A stretch of 64,000 nt of DNA from Parvularculaceae bacterium (GCA_021776475.1 JAJFFV010000001.1:1-64000); one strand, 5' to 3'; numbered from the stretch's first letter, positions 36,995 through 46,959 are shown. The notes: generated by a model not told the origin, from the sequence alone. Made by a program: numbers and translations.

Positions 36995-38062
36995 ATGTTC
37001 CTGGCCCAAATTCCCTACCCTGATATCGATCCTGTCTTTTTTAGCATCGGCCCGCTGCCGATCCGTTGGTATGCGCTTGCCTATATCGCAGGAATTACTG
37101 TCGGCTGGTTTTACGTAACTAGGCTGATGCGCAAAACTGAGCTTTGGCAAGGTGGTTTATCTGGGACTGCACCGGCGGGTCCGCCAATTTCCCGCGAGAA
37201 GTTTGATGATCTCTTGTTCTGGGTAACGCTCGGGGTGATCCTTGGCGGCAGGTTGGGATATGTCCTGTTTTACGAACCGGACATGCTTTTTCAATCCTGG
37301 GTCTCGGTAAAATCCATGATGGGTGGTGACGGCCTGATCCAGACGTTGATCGGTTGGATCCATATTCCGCCTGCCTTGATGATCTGGACTGGTGGGATGT
37401 CTTTTCACGGCGGGCTTATTGGCGTGGCGATTGCTGGGTATTTCTTTTCGCGACGGAACGGCTTGAATGCGCTTGCCGTAGGCGACCTTTTTGCCTGCGC
37501 AGCACCGATTGGTTTGTTTTTTGGGCGCATCGCCAATTTTATCAATGCCGAACTTTACGGCCGTCAGACAGATGTTCCGTGGGCAATGGTGTTTCCGACA
37601 GATCCCGATCAAGTGGCGCGCCATCCAAGCCAGCTCTATGAAGCGTTGCTCGAGGGGCTCGTTCTGTTTGTTATAATCAGAATTGCAACGCACAGCTTCG
37701 CAACCCTACGCAAACCCGGCTTTACCATCGGGTTATTCCTTGCCGGGTACGGCTTCGCCCGAGCCTTTGTAGAGAACTTTCGTCAACCTGATAACCACAT
37801 GCCTGATTTCCCGCTCGGACTAACCATGGGGATTATCCTCTCTTTGCCGATGGTTCTGTTGGGTGCGTATCTAATGTGGCGCGCCAGCGGCGGCGGGTAT
37901 CCCAAAATAACTGCTTCTAATGCTCCCAAGGTAAAAGCGAGTCTGAACGCCGACAGCAAAGTCGGCACCCAAACGGCCAGCGAAGCTGAAAATGTCGAAC
38001 CAGAAGAAGCTGAAAATGTCGAACTAGAACCAGACCCCCGCCCCTCTCCTGAGACGTCATGA
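36995..38062 (+). CDS. lgt: Prolipoprotein diacylglyceryl transferase
   Basis: Transfers diacylglycerol from phosphatidylglycerol to the lipobox Cys in the inner membrane. About seven helices. Conserved HGGLIG, GRIANFINAELYGR and RHPSQLYEALLEG are all seen. The enzyme proper ends near residue 300. An unusual ~50-residue charged tail follows, ending with a duplicated EAENVEPE/EAENVELE stretch. It is the first gene of an lgt-midA-pgeF run with 4-base overlaps. Confidence 0.96.
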   Translation: MFLAQIPYPDIDPVFFSIGPLPIRWYALAYIAGITVGWFYVTRLMRKTELWQGGLSGTAPAGPPISREKFDDLLFWVTLGVILGGRLGYVLFYEPDMLFQSWVSVKSMMGGDGLIQTLIGWIHIPPALMIWTGGMSFHGGLIGVAIAGYFFSRRNGLNALAVGDLFACAAPIGLFFGRIANFINAELYGRQTDVPWAMVFPTDPDQVARHPSQLYEALLEGLVLFVIIRIATHSFATLRKPGFTIGLFLAGYGFARAFVENFRQPDNHMPDFPLGLTMGIILSLPMVLLGAYLMWRASGGGYPKITASNAPKVKASLNADSKVGTQTASEAENVEPEEAENVELEPDPRPSPETS

Positions 38063-39189
38063 CAGACCCGGTGCCGAAGCCTGACAATCCTACGCCTCTG
38101 GAAGAAATTCTGACATCATTGATTGAAAGTCATGGTCCAATCCGGGTTGCAGATTTCATGGCGGATGCGCTCGGCCATCCTCAATACGGCTACTATATGA
38201 CTAATTCTCCGTTCGGGGAAAAAGGCGACTTCACAACAGCGCCGGAGATCAGTCAGGTGTTTGGCGAACTGATTGGCGCTTGGCTGATCACGGCCTGGGA
38301 GGAAATCGGCGCGCCCTCTCTTTTTAATCTGATTGAACTTGGCCCCGGACGCGGCACCTTGATGGACGATATCCTGCGCACGGCACGCGTCCGGCCGAAG
38401 TTTCTGAAAGCTGTCAGGGTCTACATGATCGAGACATCTGGCCGGCAGCGTTATGAGCAGCAAAAAAAATTACAGGATGCGAAAGTGCCGGTGACCTGGG
38501 CAACCGAAATGCATGATATTCCGCTCGCACCAACGCTGATTATTGCGAATGAGTTTTTTGATTGTTTACCTGTTCGGCAATTTGTTCACACCGGCGATAA
38601 AGACAAGGCCTGCTGGCAGGAGCGGCTGGTGGGGGTGAACAAGAGTTCAAAAGACGGTGGTCTGCGGTTTTTGCTTTCTGAAGAACTTCATGAAATACCA
38701 GCTGGCGCGCCTGCAACCGCAAAACCTAAAGATATTTTTGAAGTTTGCGAGGCTGCCACGGGCATCGTTCACGAGATCGGTCGACGCCTGCAGGATTATA
38801 AGGGGCGTGCCCTGATTATCGACTACGGACATGGGCGCAGCGGCTTCGGGGACACGCTGCAGGCTGTGCGGGACCACCAATACTGGCCGCTTCTTGCCAA
38901 ACCTGGGCTTGCTGACGTCACGGCCCATGTAGATTTCGGGGCGTTGGCCCGTGCCGGACGTGACGCTGAACTGATGGTATATGGACCCGAGCTGCAATCG
39001 CGATTTTTGACCAGGCTCGGACTTGAACAACGGCTAGCGACGCTGATCAAGACTGCAGACGAGCAAGTGAGTGAACAGCTAAGAAGTGGAGCGCGGCGTT
39101 TAGTGCATCCAGACGAGATGGGTACTCTGTTTAAGGTACTTTGCATGTCTTCTGCTGGCCTTGGCACACCGCCAGGCTTTGACAAATGA
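38059..39189 (+). CDS. MidA/NDUFAF7-type SAM-dependent methyltransferase
   Basis: A 376-residue class I methyltransferase of the MidA family (DUF185). SAM motif IELGPGRGTLMDDILR (~91-106); family marks GYYMTNSPFGEKGDFTTAPEISQVFGELIGAW, ANEFFDCLPVRQF and RALIIDYGHGRSGFGDTLQAV. The eukaryotic NDUFAF7 methylates an Arg of a complex I subunit; the bacterial target is not firmly known. It overlaps lgt and pgeF by 4 bases each, a common alphaproteobacterial arrangement. Confidence 0.92.
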   Translation: MTDPVPKPDNPTPLEEILTSLIESHGPIRVADFMADALGHPQYGYYMTNSPFGEKGDFTTAPEISQVFGELIGAWLITAWEEIGAPSLFNLIELGPGRGTLMDDILRTARVRPKFLKAVRVYMIETSGRQRYEQQKKLQDAKVPVTWATEMHDIPLAPTLIIANEFFDCLPVRQFVHTGDKDKACWQERLVGVNKSSKDGGLRFLLSEELHEIPAGAPATAKPKDIFEVCEAATGIVHEIGRRLQDYKGRALIIDYGHGRSGFGDTLQAVRDHQYWPLLAKPGLADVTAHVDFGALARAGRDAELMVYGPELQSRFLTRLGLEQRLATLIKTADEQVSEQLRSGARRLVHPDEMGTLFKVLCMSSAGLGTPPGFDK

Positions 39190-39959
39190 AGCTGCCGCTC
39201 AAACTGACATCAGAAATTTTTGACAATGACCTCGTGTCACATGGTTTTTTTGGACGCGCTGGCGGCGTTTCCACGGGTCCCTATGAAAGCCTTAATTGTG
39301 GACAAGGATCGAAGGATGACCCGGTGGCGGTCGCATCCAATCGGGAACTCTGCCAAAAAGCGCTTAGTACCCAGCATCTGGCCACCCTTTACCAGGTACA
39401 TTCGGCTGAGGCTGTTTATACCACTACCCCGTTTACAGAGCGCCCAAAGGCGGACGCACTTGTTACAGACCAGCCAGGGTTGGCGATCGGTATACTGACA
39501 GCAGATTGTATCCCGGTTTTGTTCCACGATCCGGTAACGGACATCGTCGGAGCAGCGCATGCTGGATGGCGCGGCGCCCTTGCCGGTGTCCTGGAAAACT
39601 GTATCGCGCTCATGTCCGACCATGGCGCGCGGCCGACGGATATCCGGGCAAGCTTTGGGCCATGCCTGCGGCAAGATAACTTTGAGGTTGGCCTTGACCT
39701 GGTTGAAGCCTTTGTATGCAATCAGGCCGAGTGTGATATTTTTTTCAAACCCGGGCTTTCGCCTGAAAAGCGACAATTCGATCTGGTCGCCTTCGCCAAA
39801 TGGCGCCTCTCCCAATCCGGACTGCTGCTTCAAAATATTGATGACGTGCAGGTCTGCACCTTGGGTGCGCCGAATGACTATTACAGCTACAGGTTCGCAA
39901 AAAATTCAGGACTCGCGGACTATGGGCGCAACTTGTCGGCGATTTGCCTGGGCGACTAA
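39186..39959 (+). CDS. pgeF: Peptidoglycan editing factor PgeF (laccase-domain, YfiH family)
   Basis: A 257-residue laccase-domain protein with the metal-site residues QVHSAEAVY, ADCIPVLFHD (Cys ligand) and AAHAGWRGALAG (His ligand), plus SFGPCLRQDNFEVG. YfiH/PgeF removes misplaced L-Ser from peptidoglycan precursors, and the family also shows adenosine deaminase activity. It is the third gene of the lgt-midA-pgeF run, overlapping the previous gene by 4 bases. Confidence 0.92.
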   Translation: MKLPLKLTSEIFDNDLVSHGFFGRAGGVSTGPYESLNCGQGSKDDPVAVASNRELCQKALSTQHLATLYQVHSAEAVYTTTPFTERPKADALVTDQPGLAIGILTADCIPVLFHDPVTDIVGAAHAGWRGALAGVLENCIALMSDHGARPTDIRASFGPCLRQDNFEVGLDLVEAFVCNQAECDIFFKPGLSPEKRQFDLVAFAKWRLSQSGLLLQNIDDVQVCTLGAPNDYYSYRFAKNSGLADYGRNLSAICLGD

Positions 39960-40092
39960 TAGTTTCGGCTTCTGGTAGGCACAATACTTTTCAAAATTGT
40001 CTCCGCTGGTATTGAAAGAAGGGCAAAAAAACGCCACAGGACAGCATCTCCAATCGTGGTCACGTCAACTTTCTAAGATCCAGGATGGCGCA

Positions 40093-41034
40093 ATGAAACT
40101 TCTTGCAGGAAACAGCAACGGCACTCTGGCCAAGGCTATTGCGAAAGTATTGGATGAATCCCTAACGGAAGCCGTCATTAAACGGTTTGCCGATGGTGAA
40201 GTCTTTGTTGAAATTCAGGAAAATGTGCGCGGTGAGGATGTTTTTGTCATTCAGTCAACTTCCCGGCCAGCCAACGACAATCTGATGGAACTTCTGATAT
40301 TGATAGATGCTTTGTCACGGGCATCTGCCAGCAGGATCACCGCGGTTATTCCGTATTTCGGATATGCACGGCAGGACAGGAAGGCAGGCCCAAGGACGCC
40401 GATCTCGGCCAAACTGGTGGCAAATCTGATCACGACTGCTGGTGCCGACCGTGTTTTGACAGTGGATTTGCACGCTGGACAGATCCAGGGCTTTTTCGAC
40501 ATTCCAACCGACAATCTATACGCGGTAAAAGTAATTCAGCAAAGAATCCGTGAGATCAGCGGTGGATCAACGGACAATATCTGCGTCGTTTCGCCTGATG
40601 TGGGTGGTGTGGTCCGGGCAAGGGCGCTTGCTAAACGCCTGGGAAATGTTCCTTTGGCTATCGTCGACAAAAGGCGTCCGAAAGCAGGGGTTTCCGAGGT
40701 GATGAACATTATCGGAGACGTTGAGGGCCTGGATTGCATTCTTTTTGATGATATCGTTGATTCTGGCGGTACCCTCTGCAACGCCGCCGACGCATTGATT
40801 GAAAATGGGGCCAAATCGGTCTCCGCGTATGTGTCACACGGCGTGCTTTCCGGTGGGGCAGTTGAGCGCATTACCCAAGCAAAAGGCTTGAAAAAACTGG
40901 TCGTGACGGACTCAATCGAAGCGACCGACGCCGTTAAGGGCGCGGGTAAAATTGAAGTCCTCACAATCGACGAGCTTTTGGCCGAAGCCATTCGGCGAAT
41001 TTCCAATGAAGAGAGCGTCAGCAGCCTGTTTTGA
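40093..41034 (+). CDS. prs: Ribose-phosphate pyrophosphokinase
   Basis: Makes PRPP from ribose-5-phosphate and ATP. The 313-residue product has [35 protein letters not shown] (catalytic flexible-loop region), [18 protein letters not shown] and the PRPP loop [15 protein letters not shown]. The start at 40093 ([10 protein letters not shown]) has AGGA seven bases upstream; the frame reaches back to 39997 but that part is not conserved. Confidence 0.96.
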   Translation: MKLLAGNSNGTLAKAIAKVLDESLTEAVIKRFADGEVFVEIQENVRGEDVFVIQSTSRPANDNLMELLILIDALSRASASRITAVIPYFGYARQDRKAGPRTPISAKLVANLITTAGADRVLTVDLHAGQIQGFFDIPTDNLYAVKVIQQRIREISGGSTDNICVVSPDVGGVVRARALAKRLGNVPLAIVDKRRPKAGVSEVMNIIGDVEGLDCILFDDIVDSGGTLCNAADALIENGAKSVSAYVSHGVLSGGAVERITQAKGLKKLVVTDSIEATDAVKGAGKIEVLTIDELLAEAIRRISNEESVSSLF

Positions 41035-41129
41035 GGGCCAAATCGCCGGTTCATTCAGGCTCGCTTTTTGCAAATAGTTAGGCTAGCCTGCTGCTCGGTT
41101 TGGTTGTCGTGTAACATTTGGGGAATTCG

Positions 41130-42221
41130 ATGCGCTTTCTTAGTTCATTACCGCTAATTTTTATGGTGGGTCTGTCGCTGTATGCGATTTGGGACCTTAA
41201 AATTAACGAATACACCCCTCCGGTGCCGACAGACCAGCTCGCCGAAAAAAGTCCTGAAATTGAAGCTGTGATGGTCGCTCACCGCGAGGCTCTCAGAACT
41301 GATATGAGCAGCAATGTACTGCCGCAGATCGAGCAGAGCCTTAAAGCAATCACTGAAGAGTACGGCGAGGCGTCCCCTGAACATAATCAGGCGCTCATCG
41401 AGACCGCTTTGATGTTGAACGCGAACGCACGCGGCGACCTTGCGGAAGAATACATGGCCAAGGCCGTGGAAGTCAGTCGCGAGGTGTACGGTACGGATCA
41501 CCGTGAAACCGCCCTTAATCTAAACGATTTGGCCAATCTCAATACCGACGCATTGAACCAGGCATACTCCGAAGAAGCTATCGGATACCTGCGGGAAGCA
41601 TTTGAAATTCGTAGCAAGATATTGCCTGACGATCACCCCGAACGGCTGGCAAATGAAGTAAACTTGGCAGACCAATTGTTTCTCGAATGGCAGGCAAAAG
41701 GCACCAAAGAGGATATCTCCGCGCTGAACGAGGCGGGCTCACTGCTGAGCCATGTGCTGGCTGTCTACGAGGCGCAGGGTGAAAACGCCAACAAGGCGGA
41801 CAAGATAGCTGTCGGGTTACTGTTTGCCAGAGTGTCGTTCTACCGGGATGATTATGAAACCGCTGCTGAATATTTCAGCGATCGGCTTGCGCCCGTTGTC
41901 CCGGAGACGGATCCATCAATCTATATGGTTTTTACCAATTCGTATGCAGAATACATTGTATCACTAAAGAAGCTTGGTCGTGATGAAGAAGCCGAGAAGA
42001 TGCGTTCAGGCATTATGGCATATCTGCAGGGCGACGAGCCCGCCGGAGATGTCGAGCCCGCAGTGGCTGGCGTTGTGCAAGATACGCCACTGCCCGCGCC
42101 CGACCCAAAAGCCGCTAGCGGCGCTGCGGAGGTCTCAAGCGAACCCGAACAATCAGAGCCTGGTGAAAATGAGCAGGAGGCTGCTCGGGCGCCAACAACA
42201 GTGGATACGCCAGAGGAATAA
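41130..42221 (+). CDS. TPR protein, exported or membrane-anchored
   Basis: A 363-residue protein with an N-terminal membrane helix (MRFLSSLPLIFMVGLSLYAI) and tetratricopeptide-like repeats (e.g. AEEYMAKAVEVSREVYGTDHRETALNLNDLANL, AIGYLREAFEIRSKILPDDHPE), similar to kinesin-light-chain type TPRs. A low-complexity Pro/Glu/Ala tail ends it. The ATG at 41130 has GGGGA seven bases upstream. No known orthologue is recognised. It stands alone between prs and rplY. A periplasmic protein-protein scaffold is likely; function unknown. Confidence 0.75.
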   Translation: MRFLSSLPLIFMVGLSLYAIWDLKINEYTPPVPTDQLAEKSPEIEAVMVAHREALRTDMSSNVLPQIEQSLKAITEEYGEASPEHNQALIETALMLNANARGDLAEEYMAKAVEVSREVYGTDHRETALNLNDLANLNTDALNQAYSEEAIGYLREAFEIRSKILPDDHPERLANEVNLADQLFLEWQAKGTKEDISALNEAGSLLSHVLAVYEAQGENANKADKIAVGLLFARVSFYRDDYETAAEYFSDRLAPVVPETDPSIYMVFTNSYAEYIVSLKKLGRDEEAEKMRSGIMAYLQGDEPAGDVEPAVAGVVQDTPLPAPDPKAASGAAEVSSEPEQSEPGENEQEAARAPTTVDTPEE

Positions 42222-42369
42222 TCTGCGGTTCGGGGGGCGCCGATTTAGATATTGCACTTCATTTGGAGCGCGTGTATAGACCGCCCTCGCGTTCAACTCA
42301 GGCCTTTTAAAACTATTGTAGAGGCTGCGATCCAGCAGCTTCGCAGGCTGCATTTGAAGGACTTGACCA

Positions 42370-43032
42370 ATGTCAGATGTAACAGTTTTTACTTGTGAAC
42401 CACGCCAGCGCAGCGGTACAGGCGGCTCGCGGGCAGTCCGGCGGGACGGCTGGGTACCAGCCATCCTCTATGGTGGTGACGAGCAACCGGCCAATATCAA
42501 ACTTCGCTACAATGAAGTACTCAAAGCCTACAACACGGGCAGGATCATCTCTGTTTTGTCCAAGATTAATGTTGATGGCAAGGAGCAGACTGTCATTGGT
42601 CGGGACGTTCAAGTTGATCCCGTCAAAGACTTCCCGATCCATGTGGACCTGATGCGGGTCAGCGCTAAAACGCGCATCAATGTCGACGTGCCAATGGCCT
42701 TCCTGAATGAAGAAGAGTCCCCCGGCCTTAAGCGTGGTGGCGTGTTAAACATCGTTCGCCATACGGTCGAAGTTATGGCGCCGGCGACCAACATCCCTGA
42801 AGCTTTGGAAGCTGACCTCACAGGATTGGACATCGGCGATGGGATACACATTTCTTCAGTGAAAATGCCTGCTGGTGTTGAGCCGACCATTACTGATCGG
42901 GATTTCACCATTGCAACAATCTCGGCTCCATCCGGTCTGCGCTCGTCTGATAATGAAGGCGACGATGAAGATGTTGCAGTAGAAGAGACCGATGCGGCTG
43001 AAGGCGATGCAGCCGAAGGATCAGAAGAGTAA
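42370..43032 (+). CDS. rplY: 50S ribosomal protein L25/general stress protein Ctc
   Basis: A 220-residue two-domain L25 (the Ctc form). The N-terminal 5S-rRNA-binding domain runs RSGTGGSRAVRRDGWVPAILYGG to FPIHVDLMRV, and the C-terminal beta domain runs VDVPMAFLNEEESPGLKRGGVLN to GDGIHISSVKMPAGVEP. An acidic Glu/Asp/Ala tail follows. Situated upstream of pth, the usual bacterial pairing. A hairpin terminator separates it from pth. Confidence 0.96.
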   Translation: MSDVTVFTCEPRQRSGTGGSRAVRRDGWVPAILYGGDEQPANIKLRYNEVLKAYNTGRIISVLSKINVDGKEQTVIGRDVQVDPVKDFPIHVDLMRVSAKTRINVDVPMAFLNEEESPGLKRGGVLNIVRHTVEVMAPATNIPEALEADLTGLDIGDGIHISSVKMPAGVEPTITDRDFTIATISAPSGLRSSDNEGDDEDVAVEETDAAEGDAAEGSEE

Positions 43033-43073
43033 CGTTTCACGGGCTCGCGTGACGAGACAAAAAGAGCTATCAG

Positions 43074-43104
43074 AAAAGCAGACCGGCAGGTCTGCTTTTT
43101 GTTT
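43074..43104 (+). terminator. Rho-independent terminator after rplY
   Basis: Stem AAAAGCAGACC (43074-43084), loop GGCA, then GGTCTGCTTTTT followed by GTTTTA. A strong GC stem with T-run. Transcription of pth therefore needs read-through or its own start. Confidence 0.85.
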
Positions 43105-43127
43105 TAGCACATCAATATGGAGTTGGC

Positions 43128-43859
43128 ATGCTGTTGCTGGTCGGCTTAGGAAATCCCGAAGAGAAATATCAGCGTAACCGGCATAATGTCGGTTACCAGA
43201 TTATTGATGCTATCGCTGACCATTATGGTTTTGAGCCAGAGCGGAAAAAATTTCAGGGACTTATCCGCGAGGGCGTGATTGACGGGCGTGGTGTCCGACG
43301 AAAGGCGCTGCTCTTGAAACCCACCACATATTATAATGAAAGCGGCAATAGCGTCCGTGAGGTCGCGCAATTCTACAAAATCCCAGTCGATCAGATTGTT
43401 GTTTTCCACGATGAGCTTGATCTGGCACCTGGAAAAATCAAAGCGAAAAAAGGCGGCAGTACGGCTGGCAACAACGGGCTGAAATCGATCACGGCTCACA
43501 TGGGCGCCGAATTTATCCGTATACGCGTTGGGATCGGCCATCCGGGCGACAAGGCGAAGGTCACGTCGCATGTACTCAGCGATTTTTCAAAATCCGAGAT
43601 CAATGACTGGGTAACTGAACTCAAACAGGCATGTGCTCGCAATGCACCCCTGCTCGCCCAGCCGGAAAACGGCGTAGACCGGTTCATGTCGGCAGTTGCA
43701 CTGGCACGCCAGCCCGACACAGAACCAGCAACGGCAAGTTCGGGCAAAATCGATCACACAAACCTGCCGGACGGGCAACAAAATGTTAAAGCCCCGAAAA
43801 AACAGGAACAAAAGAGCAGTCCGTTTGCCAAGCTCAAAGGGCTGTTTAGTAAGGATTAG
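43128..43859 (+). CDS. pth: Peptidyl-tRNA hydrolase
   Basis: Recycles peptidyl-tRNA. Catalytic His in NRHNVGYQIID (~21), conserved Asp in VVFHDELDLAPG (~96), and GGSTAGNNGLKSI. The enzyme proper ends around residue 195. A ~48-residue Lys/Gln-rich tail (KAPKKQEQKSSPFAKLKG) extends it beyond E. coli Pth, as in several alphaproteobacteria. The next gene, ychF, starts 5 bases after the stop. Confidence 0.96.
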   Translation: MLLLVGLGNPEEKYQRNRHNVGYQIIDAIADHYGFEPERKKFQGLIREGVIDGRGVRRKALLLKPTTYYNESGNSVREVAQFYKIPVDQIVVFHDELDLAPGKIKAKKGGSTAGNNGLKSITAHMGAEFIRIRVGIGHPGDKAKVTSHVLSDFSKSEINDWVTELKQACARNAPLLAQPENGVDRFMSAVALARQPDTEPATASSGKIDHTNLPDGQQNVKAPKKQEQKSSPFAKLKGLFSKD

Positions 43860-43864
43860 AGGTC

Positions 43865-44962
43865 ATGGGGTTCAAATGCGGTATTGTCGGATTGCCGAAT
43901 GTCGGCAAATCAACGCTGTTTAATGCATTGACAAAAACTGCTGCGGCACAGGCTGAAAACTACCCATTTTGCACGATCGAGCCTAATATCGGTGACGTTG
44001 CCGTCCCGGAGCCGCGGCTGCAAATACTGGCCGAGATTGCCGGCTCACAAGAAGTCATCCCTTCCCGGATCCAGTTTGTTGACATTGCCGGTCTCGTCAA
44101 GGGCGCCGCGCAAGGCGAAGGTCTCGGTAATCAGTTTCTGGCAACTATTCGTGAGGTAGATGCTGTTGCCTATGTGATGCGCTGTTTCGATGACGATGAT
44201 GTCACCCATGTTGATGGCAAGATAGACCCGATCGAGGATTTCGAGACAGTCGAGACAGAACTGATGCTGGCCGACCTTGAGAGCCTTGAAAAAAGATTGC
44301 CGGCTCTTGAGAAGAAAGCCAAGGGCCAGGATAAGGAAGCCAAGGCCCTCCTTGTGCTTGTCGAAAAAGCGCTCGTCGCCCTGCGCCAGGGCAATCCGGC
44401 ACGTACCGCTGATATAGATCAGGAAGATCAAAAAGCGTGGAAGGGGTTGAACCTTCTGACGACAAAGCCGGTTTTGTTTGTTGCAAATGTTGATGAAGCC
44501 TCCGCTACCAGCGGCAATACCTATTCGACGGCTGTTGAGAAACGCGCCTCAACAGAAAATGCCGCTGCGGTTATTATTTCTGCAAAGATTGAGTCAGAGT
44601 TGGCACAGCTTGATGACGACGAACAAGCAGAATATCTAACCGAACTCGGACTGGAGGAGCCTGGTCTCAATCGCTTGATCCGCACCGGTTACAATCTACT
44701 CGGCTTGCAGACATATTTCACTGCGGGCCCGAAGGAATCCCGCGCATGGACAGTACCAGTTGGCATCACAGCGCCGAGGGCAGCGGGCGTCATTCATACA
44801 GATTTTGAGAAAGGTTTCATCAGGGCAGAAACCATCAGCTACGATGCCTATGTCCACTACAATGGTGAGAATGGAGCAAAAGATGCCGGTAAAATGCGTC
44901 TTGAAGGCAAAGACTACATTGTCAAAGACGGTGATGTTATGCATTTCCGGTTTGCGAACTAG
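43865..44962 (+). CDS. ychF: Redox-regulated ATPase YchF
   Basis: An OBG-type P-loop NTPase that prefers ATP. G1 motif [10 protein letters not shown]3 region [20 protein letters not shown] in place of the GTPase NKxD motif (the reason for ATP preference), a central coiled coil and a C-terminal TGS domain ([30 protein letters not shown]). 365 residues, normal size. The pth-ychF pairing is widely conserved and suggests a role in translation or stress. Confidence 0.97.
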   Translation: MGFKCGIVGLPNVGKSTLFNALTKTAAAQAENYPFCTIEPNIGDVAVPEPRLQILAEIAGSQEVIPSRIQFVDIAGLVKGAAQGEGLGNQFLATIREVDAVAYVMRCFDDDDVTHVDGKIDPIEDFETVETELMLADLESLEKRLPALEKKAKGQDKEAKALLVLVEKALVALRQGNPARTADIDQEDQKAWKGLNLLTTKPVLFVANVDEASATSGNTYSTAVEKRASTENAAAVIISAKIESELAQLDDDEQAEYLTELGLEEPGLNRLIRTGYNLLGLQTYFTAGPKESRAWTVPVGITAPRAAGVIHTDFEKGFIRAETISYDAYVHYNGENGAKDAGKMRLEGKDYIVKDGDVMHFRFAN

Positions 44963-44974
44963 GGCGGAAACCAG

Positions 44975-45565
44975 ATGGATCCGTTCATGAGCGACACACC
45001 GCTAGTCTACGCGTTGATAGCGGCAAACGTTCTGATCTCCTGCTATGCACTCTACGTTGATCAGAATTTTCTTCAACAATCGCTGTTCAATATCGGTGCT
45101 GTTGTAAAGAAGAAGCAATACTATCGTATTATTACATCAGGCTTCCTGCACGGCAGCCCGATGCACCTCGCTTTTAATATGCTGACCTTGTTCTTTCTGG
45201 GACCAGCAGTTGAAAATACGCTCGGTACGCTGAATTTTTTCTTTGTTTATTTTGGCTCTCAACTGACGGCTATTGCCGCGAGCTATCTGGCGAAACGCCA
45301 CGACATGAATTACTCGTCTATCGGCGCTTCTGGGTCGGTATCCGGGATCGTCTTGTCATATTGCACTTTTGCACCGTTTTCGCTTCTATATTTTTTCGGT
45401 GTGATCCCACTGCCCGCCATTGTGGTCGCCATCGGCTATATCATTTATTCAATGGTATTGATGCGGCGTGATGGAAAGATAGCGCATGAAGCGCATCTTG
45501 GCGGTGCACTGGGTGGCGCATTAATTACGCTGCTGCTAAGCTCAGGGTTGCTCAACTTTGGTTAG
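44975..45565 (+). CDS. Rhomboid-family intramembrane serine protease
   Basis: A 196-residue protein with about six membrane helices. The signature HGSPMHLAFNMLTLFFLG resembles the loop and helix 2 of rhomboids (HxxxN region). The catalytic Ser lies in GASGSVSG and the catalytic His in AHEAHLGGALGG. All three expected elements are present, so it is probably active. ATG 44975 has a GGCGGA site upstream; Met5 is an alternative start. It follows ychF by 12 bases on the same strand. The substrate is unknown. Confidence 0.9.
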   Translation: MDPFMSDTPLVYALIAANVLISCYALYVDQNFLQQSLFNIGAVVKKKQYYRIITSGFLHGSPMHLAFNMLTLFFLGPAVENTLGTLNFFFVYFGSQLTAIAASYLAKRHDMNYSSIGASGSVSGIVLSYCTFAPFSLLYFFGVIPLPAIVVAIGYIIYSMVLMRRDGKIAHEAHLGGALGGALITLLLSSGLLNFG

Positions 45566-46263
45566 TATCCGGTCGCGTTGCGCTCTTTTGTCCCCTTGGG
45601 ATATTTTACATAATCTTCCATATCCCGGCGCCGGCGATAATCGTCACGTTCATAGGTCGTGATAACCCGATCAGAAGAGCCGCCATATTTTGTGCTGTCG
45701 GGGTCGAGGCGATAGAACCCTTCGCTTGCCCCTGTGTAAGGCGTGTTGTCGATGAGTATCCCATCGCTGTAATCGTAATTGTAGATTTCGCCATCAAGGT
45801 AGGGTGAGTTGACGAAGGGCTGTGACCTTACAGCTCGGTCCCGCGAAAGTTGAGCGGCAAGACCCGCGTCAGAAAATTTGGTTCTACCGAAAAACCGCCA
45901 GCGGGATCCATCATGGGTAAAAAAGCCAATGGTCGAATAATCTACGCTCTCCAAAGGTTGAACCCGGAAGCGACAAAAATAGCCGGAATTATCGCGCAGG
46001 CCTATCGCCGTTCGGGTCATCGTCGTCTCACGCCCCCAAACACACTCATCCAGCTGAAAGTCTATAGCCCAGTCAGCTGATGTATCAGCGGGTGCTGCTT
46101 CAAATATGCTACCGGAAGTCTCCAGCGCATATTGTTCTATGCGCACATTATAGGCATCATGCGCTTCAAGGTTACTTGGCGCTTGATAAGAAGGCAGGCT
46201 CGGCTTCTGCATCGCCAAGACAAGAAATAACGCGGTAAGTGCGCAAGATAGGGATGCAAACAT
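45562..46263 (-). CDS. Uncharacterised secreted protein
   Basis: A 233-residue protein with an N-terminal hydrophobic segment (LSCALTALFLVLAMQ), hence probably exported. The mature part is rich in Tyr, Asp and Arg. It contains two Cys (DECVWGRETT and SGYFCRFRV) that could form a disulphide, and a charged tail RRRRDMEDYVKYPKGTKERN. No known family is recognised. It converges with the rhomboid gene (4-base overlap) and is divergent from the lipoprotein gene at 46367. Confidence 0.75.
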   Translation of the reverse strand: MFASLSCALTALFLVLAMQKPSLPSYQAPSNLEAHDAYNVRIEQYALETSGSIFEAAPADTSADWAIDFQLDECVWGRETTMTRTAIGLRDNSGYFCRFRVQPLESVDYSTIGFFTHDGSRWRFFGRTKFSDAGLAAQLSRDRAVRSQPFVNSPYLDGEIYNYDYSDGILIDNTPYTGASEGFYRLDPDSTKYGGSSDRVITTYERDDYRRRRDMEDYVKYPKGTKERNATGY

Positions 46264-46366
46264 GCCCCAAAACTACCAGTTGGCGCTTAATTTGCTGTTA
46301 AGCATCAAAAGTGGCACTGTTATCGCAATAACGGTAGACTGTTTCTGTCGGATAGGAGGTTAGCGT

Positions 46367-46894
46367 ATGCGGTGGTTTGGTTTTGCAGCACTGATGGTTC
46401 TGGTAGCTGGTTGCGCGTCAAAGGGACCGGTTGATCCCCGGATTGCCGAAGTTGCAGCCGGTGTTACGAAAGAAAAGACTTCTTTCGACGTTTACAAAAA
46501 GTACCAGGGTCCCGAACACAAAATCGAGAATTTTGAGGGCTACACATTGATCAGATCCTGGCAGGATCCATACAGCACCAAGTCCGAACATCAGCTTTAT
46601 GTTCATGTCATCCACGATGGCCGCGAAAAAGTGTTTCTTTCAGCCAGCCAGCCAGGCGGCAAACTGATGGACCTCAAACGTATTGATAGCGGTCGCGAAT
46701 GTGCCGACGGCCAATCCGGTATCGATTGTCCGCTATATGAGGATATCGGCGTTTGGCTCGACAATGATATGTTGAGACAAGCCTCAAAGGAACAGGGCAT
46801 TGTTCTGCGGATGAATGCCAAACGAGGTGAAGATGTCATTGTACGTGTGCCCGCCTGGTACCTCAAAGGATATCTATCAGAAATCAAGCGTTAG
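46367..46894 (+). CDS. Putative lipoprotein, unknown function
   Basis: A 175-residue protein with a short positively charged start, a hydrophobic signal and lipobox LVAGC (Cys at ~16). Position +2 is Ala, which suggests outer-membrane sorting. The mature domain (~155 residues) has FEGYTLIRSWQDP and QLYVHVIHDGREKVFLSASQPGG, which looks like a compact beta-rich fold, and two Cys (RECADGQSGIDCPLYE). AGGAGG lies upstream of the ATG. Family not recognised. Confidence 0.8.
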   Translation: MRWFGFAALMVLVAGCASKGPVDPRIAEVAAGVTKEKTSFDVYKKYQGPEHKIENFEGYTLIRSWQDPYSTKSEHQLYVHVIHDGREKVFLSASQPGGKLMDLKRIDSGRECADGQSGIDCPLYEDIGVWLDNDMLRQASKEQGIVLRMNAKRGEDVIVRVPAWYLKGYLSEIKR

Positions 46895-46959
46895 GCCGCG
46901 CGGTGACACCGGTTTTATAGTTTATACCGTATTAACCGGTTTCGTGTTACAGTTGCTTC

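Noticed and set aside
37157-37693. A long minus-strand open frame opposite lgt
   Set aside because: It is antisense to a conserved enzyme, with no start signals or family likeness; it is a shadow of lgt codon use.
40536-41054. A 172-residue minus-strand frame opposite prs
   Set aside because: Antisense to a conserved gene, Ser/Pro-rich low-quality product, no ribosome-binding site.
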